Positions 8,722 to 16,405 of a stretch of DNA of 57,906 bases are shown one piece after another. The translations under genes and the position numbers were made by a program. Origin of the DNA: Streptomyces violaceoruber (GTDB lineage: Bacteria; Actinomycetota; Actinomycetes; Streptomycetales; Streptomycetaceae); NCBI GenBank assembly GCA_000720805.1, contig JODI01000053.1, forward strand, positions 1 to 57,906. Reading direction: 5' to 3'. Every line of letters starts with the position of its first letter. Position 1 is the first letter of the stretch. The notes under the pieces are model-generated. The model ran no database searches and was not told the DNA's origin. It saw only the letters and a list, made by a program, of their open reading frames with translations.

Positions 8722-10302
8722 ATGACAGATGACGCCATAGCGAGTGGGCTGGCGGACGGAAAAATCCCCGACGGAGAGCGGCCGGCCCAGCCGCTCTCCG
8801 ACGAAGAGCGGCTGGCCCAGCTCGGCTACACGCAGGTTCTGGCCCGCCGCATGTCGGCGTTCTCCAACTACGCGGTCTCCTTCACGATCATCTCGGTCCT
8901 GTCGGGCTGCCTGACGCTGTATCTGTTCGGCATGAACACGGGCGGCCCGGCGGTGATCACCTGGGGCTGGGTGGCCGTCGGTCTGATGACCCTCTTCGTG
9001 GGTCTGTCCATGGCCGAGATCTGCTCGGCGTACCCGACCTCCGCGGGCCTCTACTTCTGGGCCCACCGCCTCGCCCCGCCCCGGACCGCGGCCGCCTGGG
9101 CCTGGTTCACCGGCTGGTTCAACGTGCTGGGCCAGGTGGCGGTGACGGCGGGCATCGACTTCGGCGCGGCGTCGTTCCTCGGCGCGTACCTGAACCTCCA
9201 GTTCGACTTCGAGGTGACCCCCGGCCGTACGGTCCTGCTCTTCGCGGGCATCCTCGTGCTGCACGGCCTGCTGAACACCTTCGGCGTCCGGATCGTGGGA
9301 CTGCTCAACAGCGTCAGCGTGTGGTGGCACGTGCTGGGCGTGGCGGTGATCGTGGGCGCGCTGACCTTCGTCCCCGACCACCACCAGTCGACGTCCTTCG
9401 TGTTCGGCGAGTTCGTGAACAACACGGGCTGGGGGAGCGGGGTGTACGTGGTGCTGCTCGGCCTGCTGATGGCGCAGTACACCTTCACCGGCTACGACGC
9501 CTCGGCCCACATGACCGAGGAGACACACGACGCGTCGACAGCCGGCCCGAAGGGCATCGTCCGATCCATCTGGACGTCCTGGATCGCCGGTTTCGTGCTC
9601 CTGCTCGGCTTCACCTACGCGATCCAGTCGTACGACGGTGCGCTCGGGTCCCCCACGGGGGCGCCCCCGGCCCAGATCCTGCTGGACGCCCTCGGCGCGA
9701 CCGCCGGCAAGCTGCTGCTGCTGGTCGTCATCGGCGCCCAGCTGTTCTGCGGTATGGCCTCGGTGACCGCCAACAGCCGCATGATCTACGCGTTCTCGAG
9801 AGACGGGGCGCTCCCCTATTCACGGGTGTGGCACACGGTGAACCCGCGCACCCGGACACCGGTGGCCGCGGTATGGCTGGCGGCGGGCGCGGCGCTGCTC
9901 CTCGGCCTCCCCTACCTGATCAACGTCGCGGCGTACGCGGCGGTGACCTCGATCGCGGTGATCGGCCTGTACATCGCGTACGTCATCCCCACCCTGCTGC
10001 GACTCGGCAAGGGCGAGGCGTTCGAGCGGGGGCCGTGGCATCTGGGGCGCTGGTCGCGGGCCGTGGGTGTGGTGTCGGTGGTGTGGGTGGTCGTGATCAC
10101 GGTCCTCTTCATGCTGCCGCAGGTCTCCCCGGTCACCTGGGAGACCTTCAACTACGCCCCGGTCGCCGTCCTGGTCGTCCTGGGCTTCGCCGCGACCTGG
10201 TGGCTGGCGTCGGCCCGGCACTGGTTCCTCAACCCGGAGCACGAGCGGACGCGGGCACGGGAGGCGGCTCGGGCGGGGGCGATCGAGCCGGTTGATCCCT
10301 GA
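8722..10302 (+). CDS. APC-family amino acid/polyamine/GABA permease
   Basis: Cytoplasmic-membrane secondary transporter of the amino acid-polyamine-organocation superfamily, about 526 aa with roughly 12 hydrophobic helices. Family signs are the N-terminal helix 1 region (SNYAVSFTIISVLSG), MAEICSAYPTSAGLYFW in helix 2-3, and MTEETHDAS, typical of the GABA/choline-type branch. The exact substrate cannot be read. ATG at 8722 has GGGGA immediately before it, too close to be an ideal ribosome site; GTG at 8704 or 8686 in the same frame are alternatives. A Crp-like operator lies just upstream. Confidence 0.9.
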   Translation: MTDDAIASGLADGKIPDGERPAQPLSDEERLAQLGYTQVLARRMSAFSNYAVSFTIISVLSGCLTLYLFGMNTGGPAVITWGWVAVGLMTLFVGLSMAEICSAYPTSAGLYFWAHRLAPPRTAAAWAWFTGWFNVLGQVAVTAGIDFGAASFLGAYLNLQFDFEVTPGRTVLLFAGILVLHGLLNTFGVRIVGLLNSVSVWWHVLGVAVIVGALTFVPDHHQSTSFVFGEFVNNTGWGSGVYVVLLGLLMAQYTFTGYDASAHMTEETHDASTAGPKGIVRSIWTSWIAGFVLLLGFTYAIQSYDGALGSPTGAPPAQILLDALGATAGKLLLLVVIGAQLFCGMASVTANSRMIYAFSRDGALPYSRVWHTVNPRTRTPVAAVWLAAGAALLLGLPYLINVAAYAAVTSIAVIGLYIAYVIPTLLRLGKGEAFERGPWHLGRWSRAVGVVSVVWVVVITVLFMLPQVSPVTWETFNYAPVAVLVVLGFAATWWLASARHWFLNPEHERTRAREAARAGAIEPVDP

Positions 10303-10435
10303 CGGGCCGGGTTCGGGGCAGGGGCTGTCTTGACGCCGGGCATGACTCGGCTCGTGTCATGGCCTTGCTCCGGCCCTGTTCCGGCCTCATGACGTCCCTG
10401 CTCCGGCCCCAGTACGGCCCACCGCGTACATCCGC

Positions 10436-10476
10436 CGCGCCCGTGTCGCCGATACCCGATCGGAGACACGGGCGCG
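10436..10476. terminator. GC-rich hairpin between permease and tRNA
   Basis: Perfect 12-bp stem (CGCGCCCGTGTC / GACACGGGCGCG) with a 17-nt loop and no T tract. It may end permease transcription or mark the tRNA promoter boundary. Apart from this hairpin I see nothing in 10303-10507. Confidence 0.5.
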
Positions 10477-10507
10477 GGCAGCTATGCTCGGGGTGGCAAC
10501 ATCGCCT

Positions 10508-10580
10508 GGGCCCTTAGCTCAATTGGCAGAGCAGTGGACTTTTAATCCATTGGTTGTGGGTTCGAGTCCCACAGGGCCTA
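10508..10580 (+). tRNA. tRNA-Lys (anticodon TTT)
   Basis: A complete 73-nt cloverleaf: acceptor GGGCCCT/AGGGCCT (G1-U72 wobble) with discriminator A, D arm GCTC/GAGC, anticodon stem GTGGA/TCCAT with loop CTTTTAA (anticodon TTT), and T arm GTGGG-TTCGAGT-CCCAC. CCA is not encoded, as usual in actinobacteria. Its 3' half is the prophage attachment core; the gene stays intact at attL because the phage core restores the same bases. Confidence 0.97.
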
Positions 10581-10581
10581 C
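10537..10581. other. attL core (45 bp)
   Basis: Identical to 46520-46564. It runs from the anticodon stem of tRNA-Lys to one base past the gene; identity stops on both sides (next bases A here, G at attR). Confidence 0.95.
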
Positions 10582-10585
10582 AACG

Positions 10586-10628
10586 GAGCCCCAGTTCAGA
10601 GCACTTCTGGACCGGGGCTCACGTCGTT
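10586..10628 (+). terminator. tRNA terminator supplied by the prophage
   Basis: An imperfect 15-bp hairpin (arms start GAGCCCC and end GGGGCTC, loop GCAC) ends near a T-rich run (CGTTTT). It lies 6 bp after the tRNA on the phage side of attL, so after integration the tRNA uses a phage-borne terminator. Confidence 0.7.
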
Positions 10629-10650
10629 TTCGGTGCCTCAGAGATCGTTA

Positions 10651-10670
10651 GCTCGCCCAATGCTCGCCCG
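10651..10670. repeat. Left pair of putative integrase arm-type sites
   Basis: Two direct copies of GCTCGCCC start at 10651 and 10662, 11 bp apart, about 70 bp inside attL. The same pair with the same 11-bp spacing occurs at 46351 and 46362 inside attR. Shared spacing at both ends fits arm-type binding sites of a tyrosine integrase. Confidence 0.6.
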
Positions 10671-10747
10671 AGATGTCAACGATCATGGCTTTACGTATCG
10701 GAGGAAGGCTTTCCGCTCCGAGGAGTGTGCGGCCTAATGTGATCAGC

Positions 10748-11158
10748 ATGACAGCCGCAACAACTGACAACGCACTGCGCAATCTTGTCTCTCTCGTTGA
10801 CGGAGGCGACCACACGCTCGTTCGAGTAACCGTGCAGGCGGGGGGCCTGAGGACCACCGGTCGACTCATCAGCGAATTGGACTACCACAGGAGCGTCACA
10901 GCCGTCGTGCGGGCGGGGAACGCTGCGCCAACGGCGCAGACCTTCCAGGCCTACGAGAAGGTGGCCGAGGGGAAGCGAGAGGAGAACGCCCGCCGTATCG
11001 CTGGGCGACCTCACACGCCCGTTCCCGAGCTGCCTGAGGCTCTGCATATAGCGTCCGATGCGGAGGGGGCCGACGGGGGAGTGTGGCGCTTCCAGTTCGA
11101 AGCGATCGAGGCGTGGTCACTGCTGGAGTTCGGGATCGAATTGCCGCCCAGCGAGTGA
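10748..11158 (+). CDS. Hypothetical prophage protein, 136 aa
   Basis: First gene inside the prophage. The product is soluble, with no signal or membrane segment; the N-terminal half looks like alternating strands (LVRVTVQAGGLRTTGRL), the C-terminal half is helical and acidic. I do not recognise the family. ATG at 10748 is chosen; in-frame GTG at 10739 has AGGAG 13 nt upstream and is possible, while ATG at 10685 would add a TTA codon and a peptide unlike coding sequence. A convergent terminator follows. Confidence 0.7.
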   Translation: MTAATTDNALRNLVSLVDGGDHTLVRVTVQAGGLRTTGRLISELDYHRSVTAVVRAGNAAPTAQTFQAYEKVAEGKREENARRIAGRPHTPVPELPEALHIASDAEGADGGVWRFQFEAIEAWSLLEFGIELPPSE

Positions 11159-11166
11159 CATGGAGC

Positions 11167-11198
11167 GGCCCCGACCGGACGCCGATCCGGCCGGGGCC
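11167..11198. terminator. Convergent terminator hairpin
   Basis: Arms GGCCCCGACCGGA and TCCGGCCGGGGCC pair with one mismatch over 13 bp around a 6-nt loop, between the plus-strand gene ending at 11158 and the minus-strand gene ending at 11248. Confidence 0.7.
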
Positions 11199-11247
11199 TG
11201 GTCCCGCCCGCCCCCAGAGTTCACGGGGTACGAGGACGGGCAGGAGT

Positions 11248-11460
11248 TCAGTCGCCTGGACGCAGGGCGCGATCGATCAGGATGCGGGCCATGATGCGGA
11301 TCGGAGCCTCGTCAGGCTCGACGAGAGCAGCATGTTCACGGTGGGCCCACACGGTCCAGCCAGGGCCGGACATGCCCAGCTCGTGGGCGACTGCGACAGC
11401 GTCGTCCGGGTCGGTGATCAGGCCGTCGCAGTACCGGCACACGTGCAGGGCCGCGGTCAT
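11248..11460 (-). CDS. Small CxxC protein, 70 aa
   Basis: Starts with a CRYC motif near the N-terminus followed by an acidic DPDDAVAVAHE stretch and two His residues, suggesting one bound zinc. ATG at 11460 overlaps the stop of the upstream DUF6415-like gene as ATGA, so the two are translationally coupled. No named family recognised. Confidence 0.7.
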   Translation of the reverse strand: MTAALHVCRYCDGLITDPDDAVAVAHELGMSGPGWTVWAHREHAALVEPDEAPIRIMARILIDRALRPGD

Positions 11461-11855
11461 AGCGTCACCCCGGTCAGGGTCTCGTGGTGGTCGCACAACG
11501 CTCTGAGGACGCGGGCCAGGCGCCGGGCGTAGGCGGCGGCGCCGGCCGCCCCGGGGCCTGGTGTCGCGCGGAGTTTCCCGCGGGCCTCGCCGACGCACGC
11601 CAGGGCGCAGTAGCGGGGGATGCTGTTCTTGTGGAGCCGTCCGGCCGCCAGTTCGACTTCCGGTGTGAGGAGTTCCAGATGCCCGCGGAGTGTCGCGGTG
11701 AGCGTGTCCACCTCGGCGGGCGGCGGCGGGAGGACATCGGGCCCGTCGTCCGGGCCGAGGAGAATGTAGGCGGACTCGCGCATGGTGGCGATGTCCGGCG
11801 GGTCTGCTGGGCCCGGCTCTGCCGTCTTCGGTGGCTGGGTGGTAGAAGTTGCCAT
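11457..11855 (-). CDS. DUF6415-like protein
   Basis: 132 aa. The pattern MRESAYILLG, then LRGHLELLTPEVE, then IPRYCALACVGEAR and a C-terminal helix ending in ALCDHHETL matches what I know of Streptomyces DUF6415 proteins, which are annotated in natural-product contexts but have no shown activity. The two Cys of YCALAC are conserved in that family. ATG at 11855 has GAGGAG 8 nt upstream. It heads a two-gene operon divergent from the XRE cassette. Confidence 0.65.
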   Translation of the reverse strand: MATSTTQPPKTAEPGPADPPDIATMRESAYILLGPDDGPDVLPPPPAEVDTLTATLRGHLELLTPEVELAAGRLHKNSIPRYCALACVGEARGKLRATPGPGAAGAAAYARRLARVLRALCDHHETLTGVTL

Positions 11856-11962
11856 GTCCGCGCTCCTCAGTAGCGTTGGCCACGCCCCGGGAGGTCGACC
11901 GCCTCGCCGGGGTCTCGTCGTATCTGGCGACGCTAGGAGGGTGGCGTTCGGCATCTCCAGCA

Positions 11963-12066
11963 ATGTTCACCGATGTTCACAGCAATCGGTTGAGCCTGGC
12001 CATGGCGAGATCGCCCTCTTGACCCACAGGCTGGCGCGGCCGACGGTGGTGAACATCTGCGAACAC
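11963..12066. promoter_or_regulatory. Divergent control region with four GTTCAC boxes
   Basis: Two direct ATGTTCAC copies start at 11963 and 11973 (10 bp apart). Near the other gene, inverted copies GTGAACAT (12049-12056) and GCGAACAC (12059-12066) are again 10 bp apart. The boxes sit in mirror image next to each divergent promoter, and a TTGACC element lies at 12019-12024. This resembles an operator for a regulator that controls both directions, possibly the XRE protein encoded downstream. Confidence 0.55.
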
Positions 12067-12086
12067 CAAGAGCGTCGGAGGCAGCG

Positions 12087-12347
12087 ATGACACTACGGTT
12101 CATCGGGATCGACCCCAACACGGGAACGGGCGAGAGCCCCACCGTGTGGGTCGACGAGAGCAAGAACGAGCTGGTCATTCAGGGATGGAAGCCGGGACCG
12201 CAGATCGAGGCGGAATGCGCCGCGTTCGAGGCGCCGGGCCACGCGGTGGGCATCCCCGACCATGAGGCAGTTGTCCGTATCCCGGCACGGATGGTGCCGA
12301 TCCTGAGGGAGGCGTGCGATGCCGCAGAGCGTGCCGAGCTTCACTGA
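12087..12347 (+). CDS. Hypothetical protein of the DUF6879/XRE cassette, 86 aa
   Basis: A small acidic protein with a predicted strand-rich core (SPTVWVDESKNELVIQGW) and a helical tail. Small proteins of this type often precede DUF6879 and XRE genes in Streptomyces; no activity is known. GGAGG lies 7-11 nt before ATG at 12087. Its end overlaps the next gene by 29 bp, so the three plus-strand genes form one operon. Confidence 0.75.
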   Translation: MTLRFIGIDPNTGTGESPTVWVDESKNELVIQGWKPGPQIEAECAAFEAPGHAVGIPDHEAVVRIPARMVPILREACDAAERAELH

Positions 12348-12846
12348 ACTCCTCGACGGCGCGCAGCACACGGCCGTCCACCTGGAGATGCGGGACGCCT
12401 ACGGAGTCACCAGCGAGGCCGATGACTTCGCCCGCTGGAAGAACACCGGTGAACGCGACACCAACCCCGGATCGCCATACTGGGCGCCCTGGGTGGAACT
12501 GATCCGCCGCACGGTTGCCCGCGGCGTAGCCGTGCGCCGGGCCCGCGTCGTCTCCGAGCCGGTCAGCGAATACATCCGATACGAACACGCGGGCACCGTC
12601 GTCAACCTGGGGGCAGGCGAACAAGTGCGGTGGCTGCCGCGCCGCCGCGCCTCGGACATCGCACTGCCGGGCAACGACTTCTGGCTGATTGACGACCGGC
12701 TGATCCGCTGGAACCACTTCACCGGAGACGGGGCTTCCGGGGGCGGGGAGATCAGCGACGAGCCGACCACGGCAAAGCTGTGCGCCGACGCCTTCGAGGC
12801 GGTATGGGCTCGCGCCATCCCGCACGACGAGTACAAGATCAGCTAA
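12319..12846 (+). CDS. DUF6879-like protein
   Basis: 175 aa. FxELLDGAQHTAVHLEMRDAY at the start, PWVELIRRTVARGVAVRRARVVSEPVSEYIRYE in the middle, RWLPRR and a C-terminal helix FEAVWARAIPHDEY match the actinobacterial DUF6879 family, which is usually encoded next to Scr1/WhiJ-type XRE regulators. It takes the place that DUF397 (BldB/WhiJ partner) proteins hold in related pairs. Function not shown; a partner or antagonist of the regulator is inferred. Confidence 0.75.
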   Translation: MPQSVPSFTELLDGAQHTAVHLEMRDAYGVTSEADDFARWKNTGERDTNPGSPYWAPWVELIRRTVARGVAVRRARVVSEPVSEYIRYEHAGTVVNLGAGEQVRWLPRRRASDIALPGNDFWLIDDRLIRWNHFTGDGASGGGEISDEPTTAKLCADAFEAVWARAIPHDEYKIS

Positions 12847-12870
12847 CGCGGAAGGTGCACAGGTCAGCTC

Positions 12871-13722
12871 ATGCCCATCTCCCCGTCCTCCTCGGCCCAG
12901 GCTGCGCGCGAACGAGTCGCGCAACGCCTGCGCGACCTGCGCGCCGACGCGGGCCTGACCGGCAGTGAGCTGGCCGCGCGCTGCGGCTGGACCCACCCGA
13001 AGACGTCCCGGCTGGAGAACGCGCGCACACCCCCCACCCCGGACGACATACGCCGCTGGTGCGCCGCATGCGGAGCCGCAGACCAGGCCGAGGACGTCAT
13101 CGCCCAGTCACGGGACGCCGAGTCGCTGTACGGCGAATGGCGACGCAAGGTTCGCGCCGGCCTCAAGCGGCTGCAGGAAAGCTACGTGGAGCTCTACCAG
13201 TCCACTGAGCTGTTCAGGATCTACTCGCCCACCCTCGTCCCCGGCCTCCTGCAGACCGAGGGGTACGCGCGTGCTCTGCTGTCCGCCAACGCCCAGCTGC
13301 TCGGCATCCCCGACGACGCCGACGAAGCGGCGGCGGCCCGCATCGAACGCTCGCAGATCATCCACGAGCCGGGCCATCGGTTCGTGATGCTGATCGAAGA
13401 GGGCGTGCTCCGGTACCAGTTGGGCGACGCGGACGCGATGGCCGCTCAACTCGGCTACCTGCTCACGGCCGGCGCCCTGCCGCAGGTGTCGCTGGGCATC
13501 ATCCCGAGCGCGACCCGGGAGCGTCCCCTGTGGCCGCAGGAGCTGTTCCACATGTACGACGACACGCTCGTCTCCGTGGAGCTGCTGTCGGCCCGTGTCC
13601 GGGTCACCCAGCCCAGCGAGATCGCCCTGTATCTGAAGGCGTTCGAGCAGCTGCGCGGTATGGCCGTGTACGGCGCCGACGCTCGCGCGTTGGTCGTGAA
13701 GGCCATCGACGCGCTGCACTGA
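12871..13722 (+). CDS. XRE-family regulator, Scr1/WhiJ type (DUF5753)
   Basis: 283 aa. An N-terminal helix-turn-helix (residues ~20-60, LTGSELAARCGWTHPKTSRLENART) is followed by a ligand or partner domain of the DUF5753 type, seen in YSPTLVPGLLQTEGYARALL and the conserved C-terminal half. Such proteins include WhiJ and the 'TA antitoxin-like' Scr1 group that regulate development or antibiotic production with a small partner. It is the last gene of the cassette, ends at a strong terminator, and probably autoregulates through the GTTCAC boxes (inference). Confidence 0.9.
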   Translation: MPISPSSSAQAARERVAQRLRDLRADAGLTGSELAARCGWTHPKTSRLENARTPPTPDDIRRWCAACGAADQAEDVIAQSRDAESLYGEWRRKVRAGLKRLQESYVELYQSTELFRIYSPTLVPGLLQTEGYARALLSANAQLLGIPDDADEAAAARIERSQIIHEPGHRFVMLIEEGVLRYQLGDADAMAAQLGYLLTAGALPQVSLGIIPSATRERPLWPQELFHMYDDTLVSVELLSARVRVTQPSEIALYLKAFEQLRGMAVYGADARALVVKAIDALH

Positions 13723-13758
13723 GGGGTTGAAAACTGGTGCCCACCCCTGGACGCACGA

Positions 13759-13796
13759 ATGCGGCCCCGCTCTCCCGGAGGAGAGCGGGGCCGCAT
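13759..13796. terminator. Bidirectional terminator
   Basis: A perfect 17-bp hairpin (arm starts ATGCGGCCCC, loop CGGA) sits between the XRE gene on the plus strand and the collagen-like gene on the minus strand, serving both. Confidence 0.92.
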
Positions 13797-13803
13797 CGTG
13801 TCG

Positions 13804-14481
13804 TCATGGGTACTGGCGGCGGGTCGGGTCGAGGCCCGCGGCGAGCGGGCTGTTCCCGTCGCTGTTGCCTGGCTCGTCGGGCTGCGGGGCACCGTCCTTG
13901 CGGCAGATGAGCGCGGCCGGGTCATCGGCCGGCGCCTGGAGGCTGTAGCCGTCGGGGCAGGTCTGCCCGTCCTGCCCGTCCTCACCCGCAGGGCCCTGCT
14001 CGCCCTGAGGCCCGGCAGGCCCTGGCTCGCCCTGCGGTCCTTGGGGCCCGGCGGGTCCGGCCGGTCCTGCTGGCCCGGTCGGACCTGCGGCCCCGGGTTC
14101 GCCGACAATGCCGTCCTGCCCGTCATTGCCTGCCGCGCCAGACGGCCCAGGAGTTCCGGCCGGCCCGGGCGAACCGGGTTCGCCGGGTTCGCCGCGGGGT
14201 CCGGGGATGGGGACGGGGACGCGGGTGCGGTCCTCGAGGTCCTCGACCGCCTTGCTGGGGTCCGGTGCTTTGGGCGTCTCGCCTGCCGCCTGGACCTGCG
14301 CGCGAAGTACGCGCACGTCTCCGGCGAGCGTGCTGACGGCGTTGCCTCGCTTGTCGGCCTCGTCGGCGAGCTGGCCGTACCAGGACAGGCCGATGACGAC
14401 GGCGCCGGACAGCGCGACGAGCCAGCAGAACACTGCGATCCACCGCCAGCGCCCGGCGAGGGCGCGTTGTGCACGGGTCAC
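13804..14481 (-). CDS. Membrane-anchored collagen-like protein
   Basis: 225 aa: a basic N-terminus, one transmembrane helix (residues ~13-34, [18 protein letters not shown]), a coiled-coil stretch (~35-75), a Gly-X-Y collagen domain (~90-170, with [15 protein letters not shown] runs) and a polar C-terminal tail with two Cys. The topology predicts a trimer fixed in the membrane with the collagen rod outside. GTG at 14481 overlaps the upstream stop (GTGA), so it is the last gene of the lysis operon rather than of the tail operon. Alternatives are a lysis accessory protein or a lysogeny surface protein. Confidence 0.8.
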   Translation of the reverse strand: MTRAQRALAGRWRWIAVFCWLVALSGAVVIGLSWYGQLADEADKRGNAVSTLAGDVRVLRAQVQAAGETPKAPDPSKAVEDLEDRTRVPVPIPGPRGEPGEPGSPGPAGTPGPSGAAGNDGQDGIVGEPGAAGPTGPAGPAGPAGPQGPQGEPGPAGPQGEQGPAGEDGQDGQTCPDGYSLQAPADDPAALICRKDGAPQPDEPGNSDGNSPLAAGLDPTRRQYP

Positions 14482-14744
14482 GGATCGCCTCCCAGCTGGA
14501 TGACTTGGACTCGGAGGCGAGCGATCGTCACGTAGTCGTCGCCCTGCTGTTTGAGCAGCTCGGCGATTCGGGCTTCTCGCTCGGCGAGCTGCTTGCGCAG
14601 GCCGTCGCGCTCTTCCTGGATCTGGTCCATCTCACGGTCCATGCGGGTGGTCGCGTTCTCACCGCGCTTGCCGAGGTACGCCACCACCGAGCCGGACATG
14701 ACCCCCGCGAGCGCGAGGATCGCGCCGATGGTGGTGGCGTCCAA
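14478..14744 (-). CDS. Small membrane coiled-coil protein of lysis cassette
   Basis: 88 aa: one N-terminal membrane helix (residues ~5-25) and a charged coiled coil (~30-75). The start is TTG at 14744 with GGGAG 6 nt upstream; no ATG is available. Position after the holin suggests a second holin, antiholin or spanin-like role, but the sequence alone does not decide. Confidence 0.75.
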   Translation of the reverse strand: MDATTIGAILALAGVMSGSVVAYLGKRGENATTRMDREMDQIQEERDGLRKQLAEREARIAELLKQQGDDYVTIARLRVQVIQLGGDP

Positions 14745-14753
14745 GGTGGCTCC

Positions 14754-14969
14754 CTACCGGATACGCGGCGTGTGCTTGGCCTGCCAGCCGCTGAGGAAGG
14801 TGACTGCCGCCGGGGCGAGGGCGATGAGGATCGCCTGCAGCCAGGCGGGCAGCGGCTGCAGCAGGCTGTCGTCGGCGACAACGGCGTTGAGTACGGCGAT
14901 GAGGAGGGAGACGACGAAGGTTGCGGACGTGGCCGCCTTCACCTTCGCCTCGACGGGCGCGTTGGCCAT
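14754..14969 (-). CDS. Phage holin
   Basis: 71 aa with two hydrophobic helices (VVSLLIAVLNAVV and WLQAILIALAPAAVTFL) separated by a short polar turn and ending in a basic tail, the layout of small holins that open the membrane for endolysin. GGAG lies 7 nt before ATG at 14969. It directly follows the endolysin gene. Confidence 0.8.
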   Translation of the reverse strand: MANAPVEAKVKAATSATFVVSLLIAVLNAVVADDSLLQPLPAWLQAILIALAPAAVTFLSGWQAKHTPRIR

Positions 14970-14990
14970 GGGAGTTCTCCGTTCTGGGGA

Positions 14991-15821
14991 TCAGGGGGTG
15001 ACGGTGAAGCCGTGCCGGGCGGCGAGCAGCCGCAACGACTTCTCGCCGGGGATGCCGTCGGCTGCGGCGCCGGTGAAGCCGCCTCCGGCCGGGGAGCGCT
15101 GCCAACGCGCGTAGGCGGTCACGGTCTTGGTGCCGAAGCTGCCGTCGACGTACTGGGCGGGCAGCAGGCCCTCGGCCTTGAGAGCCTTCTCGACGATGAG
15201 GACTTCCGCCTTGTGGGTGGTGTGGCCCTGGGCGGCGGCCGGGTCGTGGCGGGCCGCGTAGACGACGTGCGCGAGGCTGACCTTGGGCTTGGCCGGTGCC
15301 GTCCCGGTGGCCGTGCCCGTCGGCCGGGGCGCCCCCTTCTGGACCCACGCGTACAGCCGGCCGCCCGGGCAGGCGGTGGCGTAGCCGTCGCGGTGGCCCT
15401 TGATCTCGGTTCCGGCGCCGTGCTGGCGCAGCAGTTCGATGCCGTCGCGGATCGCGCCGAGCATGGCGTCGTTCGGCTCGGTCAGCCCCGAGGAGCCGAC
15501 GAGGCCGCAGATCGCGTAGTGCGCGATGTTCAGCGGCTGGTTGCCGTTGGCGCCGGTGCGCTTGCCGATGCCGCGGCCCTCCAGCAGGTAGCCGTGCGGG
15601 CAGGCTCCGTAGTTGTAGGCGATGTCCGAGTAGTTCTCCTTGGTGTTCGCCAGGTGGGACTTGCGGATCGCCTGCCACTCGGCGATGCACGCGGTGTGGT
15701 CGGTGAGCAGTCTCGTGCTCACCTCGGTCCCCTCGTAGTGGACCTTGACGCCCTGGGTGGACGTCTGTATCGGCGCGGCCGAAGTGGGCCAGCCGAGCTC
15801 TGCTCTGGTGACGAGCTTCAA
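14991..15821 (-). CDS. Endolysin: N-acetylmuramoyl-L-alanine amidase
   Basis: Cleaves the amide bond between muramic acid and the stem peptide at lysis. The N-terminal amidase_2/PGRP domain (residues ~1-165) shows VHYEGT, HTACIAEWQAIRKSH, YNYGACPHGYLLEGRG, HYAICG and GHRDGYATACPG, including the expected zinc-binding His and Cys. Residues ~190-276 are a peptidoglycan-binding-like domain (YVDGSFGTKTVTAYARWQ, DGIPGEKSL). TTG at 15821 is preferred because GGGAG lies 8 nt upstream; in-frame ATG at 15839 contains that GGGAG inside its coding sequence and has no ribosome site of its own. Confidence 0.9.
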   Translation of the reverse strand: MKLVTRAELGWPTSAAPIQTSTQGVKVHYEGTEVSTRLLTDHTACIAEWQAIRKSHLANTKENYSDIAYNYGACPHGYLLEGRGIGKRTGANGNQPLNIAHYAICGLVGSSGLTEPNDAMLGAIRDGIELLRQHGAGTEIKGHRDGYATACPGGRLYAWVQKGAPRPTGTATGTAPAKPKVSLAHVVYAARHDPAAAQGHTTHKAEVLIVEKALKAEGLLPAQYVDGSFGTKTVTAYARWQRSPAGGGFTGAAADGIPGEKSLRLLAARHGFTVTP

Positions 15822-15886
15822 GGCGGGTGCTCCCAACATGAGGAACGCCCCGGCCGGCGGCTCGGGGCGGGCGGGATGGAGTGGGG

Positions 15887-16396
15887 TCAGAACGTGCCGA
15901 GGCCCGGCATGTCGCTGGCCGGTCCGACGTCCCAGACGGTGAGCAGCGCCGGTGTGCTCGACGTGGCCGCGACCGTGAAGGTGGCCGTGGATCCGGTGTC
16001 CCAGGACGCTGTCAGGATCACCGTGTCCGTGACCGTCGCCGCGGGCGTGCAGGTGACCGACAGGGTGGTCCCGATGTTCCGACTCGCCGTGGCCCTGTTG
16101 GCGACGACGACAGACCGCATATCGCGGATGGAGGCGTTGGTGCTGCCCAGGCGCAGCCGCAGGTAGCACAGGTCCACGAGGGACGCCGTCGCGTGCTGGA
16201 TGAGGCCCGTGAACTCGAATTTGTAGGCCCTGCCCGCGGTGAGCGTCGCGCTCGACGTGGTGATCACCGTGACCTCGGACGAGCTCGCGATGGGGGACGA
16301 GTTGCTGGTCAGGGTCCCGTGCGCGACGACGAACGGGGGCCGATAGGTGAGCAGGTCACCGGTGATGACACGGCCCGGCGGTACTACATCAGGCAC
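15887..16396 (-). CDS. Hypothetical tail-tip/fibre-associated protein
   Basis: 169 aa, rich in Thr, Ser, Val and Ala, with predicted beta-strands throughout and no helix bundle, typical of virion surface proteins (SVTCTPAATVTDTVILTASWDT). GTG at 16396 has GAGGAG upstream. It lies between the large tail protein and the endolysin, a usual position for fibre or decoration proteins. Family not recognised. Confidence 0.7.
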   Translation of the reverse strand: MPDVVPPGRVITGDLLTYRPPFVVAHGTLTSNSSPIASSSEVTVITTSSATLTAGRAYKFEFTGLIQHATASLVDLCYLRLRLGSTNASIRDMRSVVVANRATASRNIGTTLSVTCTPAATVTDTVILTASWDTGSTATFTVAATSSTPALLTVWDVGPASDMPGLGTF

Positions 16397-16405
16397 AAGA
16401 TCTCC

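Noticed and set aside
6997..9528. 843-codon minus-strand frame
   Set aside because: Crosses the junction of two well-supported plus-strand genes; Arg/Gly/Val-rich shadow.
14090..14220. Short tandem repeats in the collagen-like gene as a mobile or regulatory repeat
   Set aside because: Fully explained by Gly-X-Y coding triplets.
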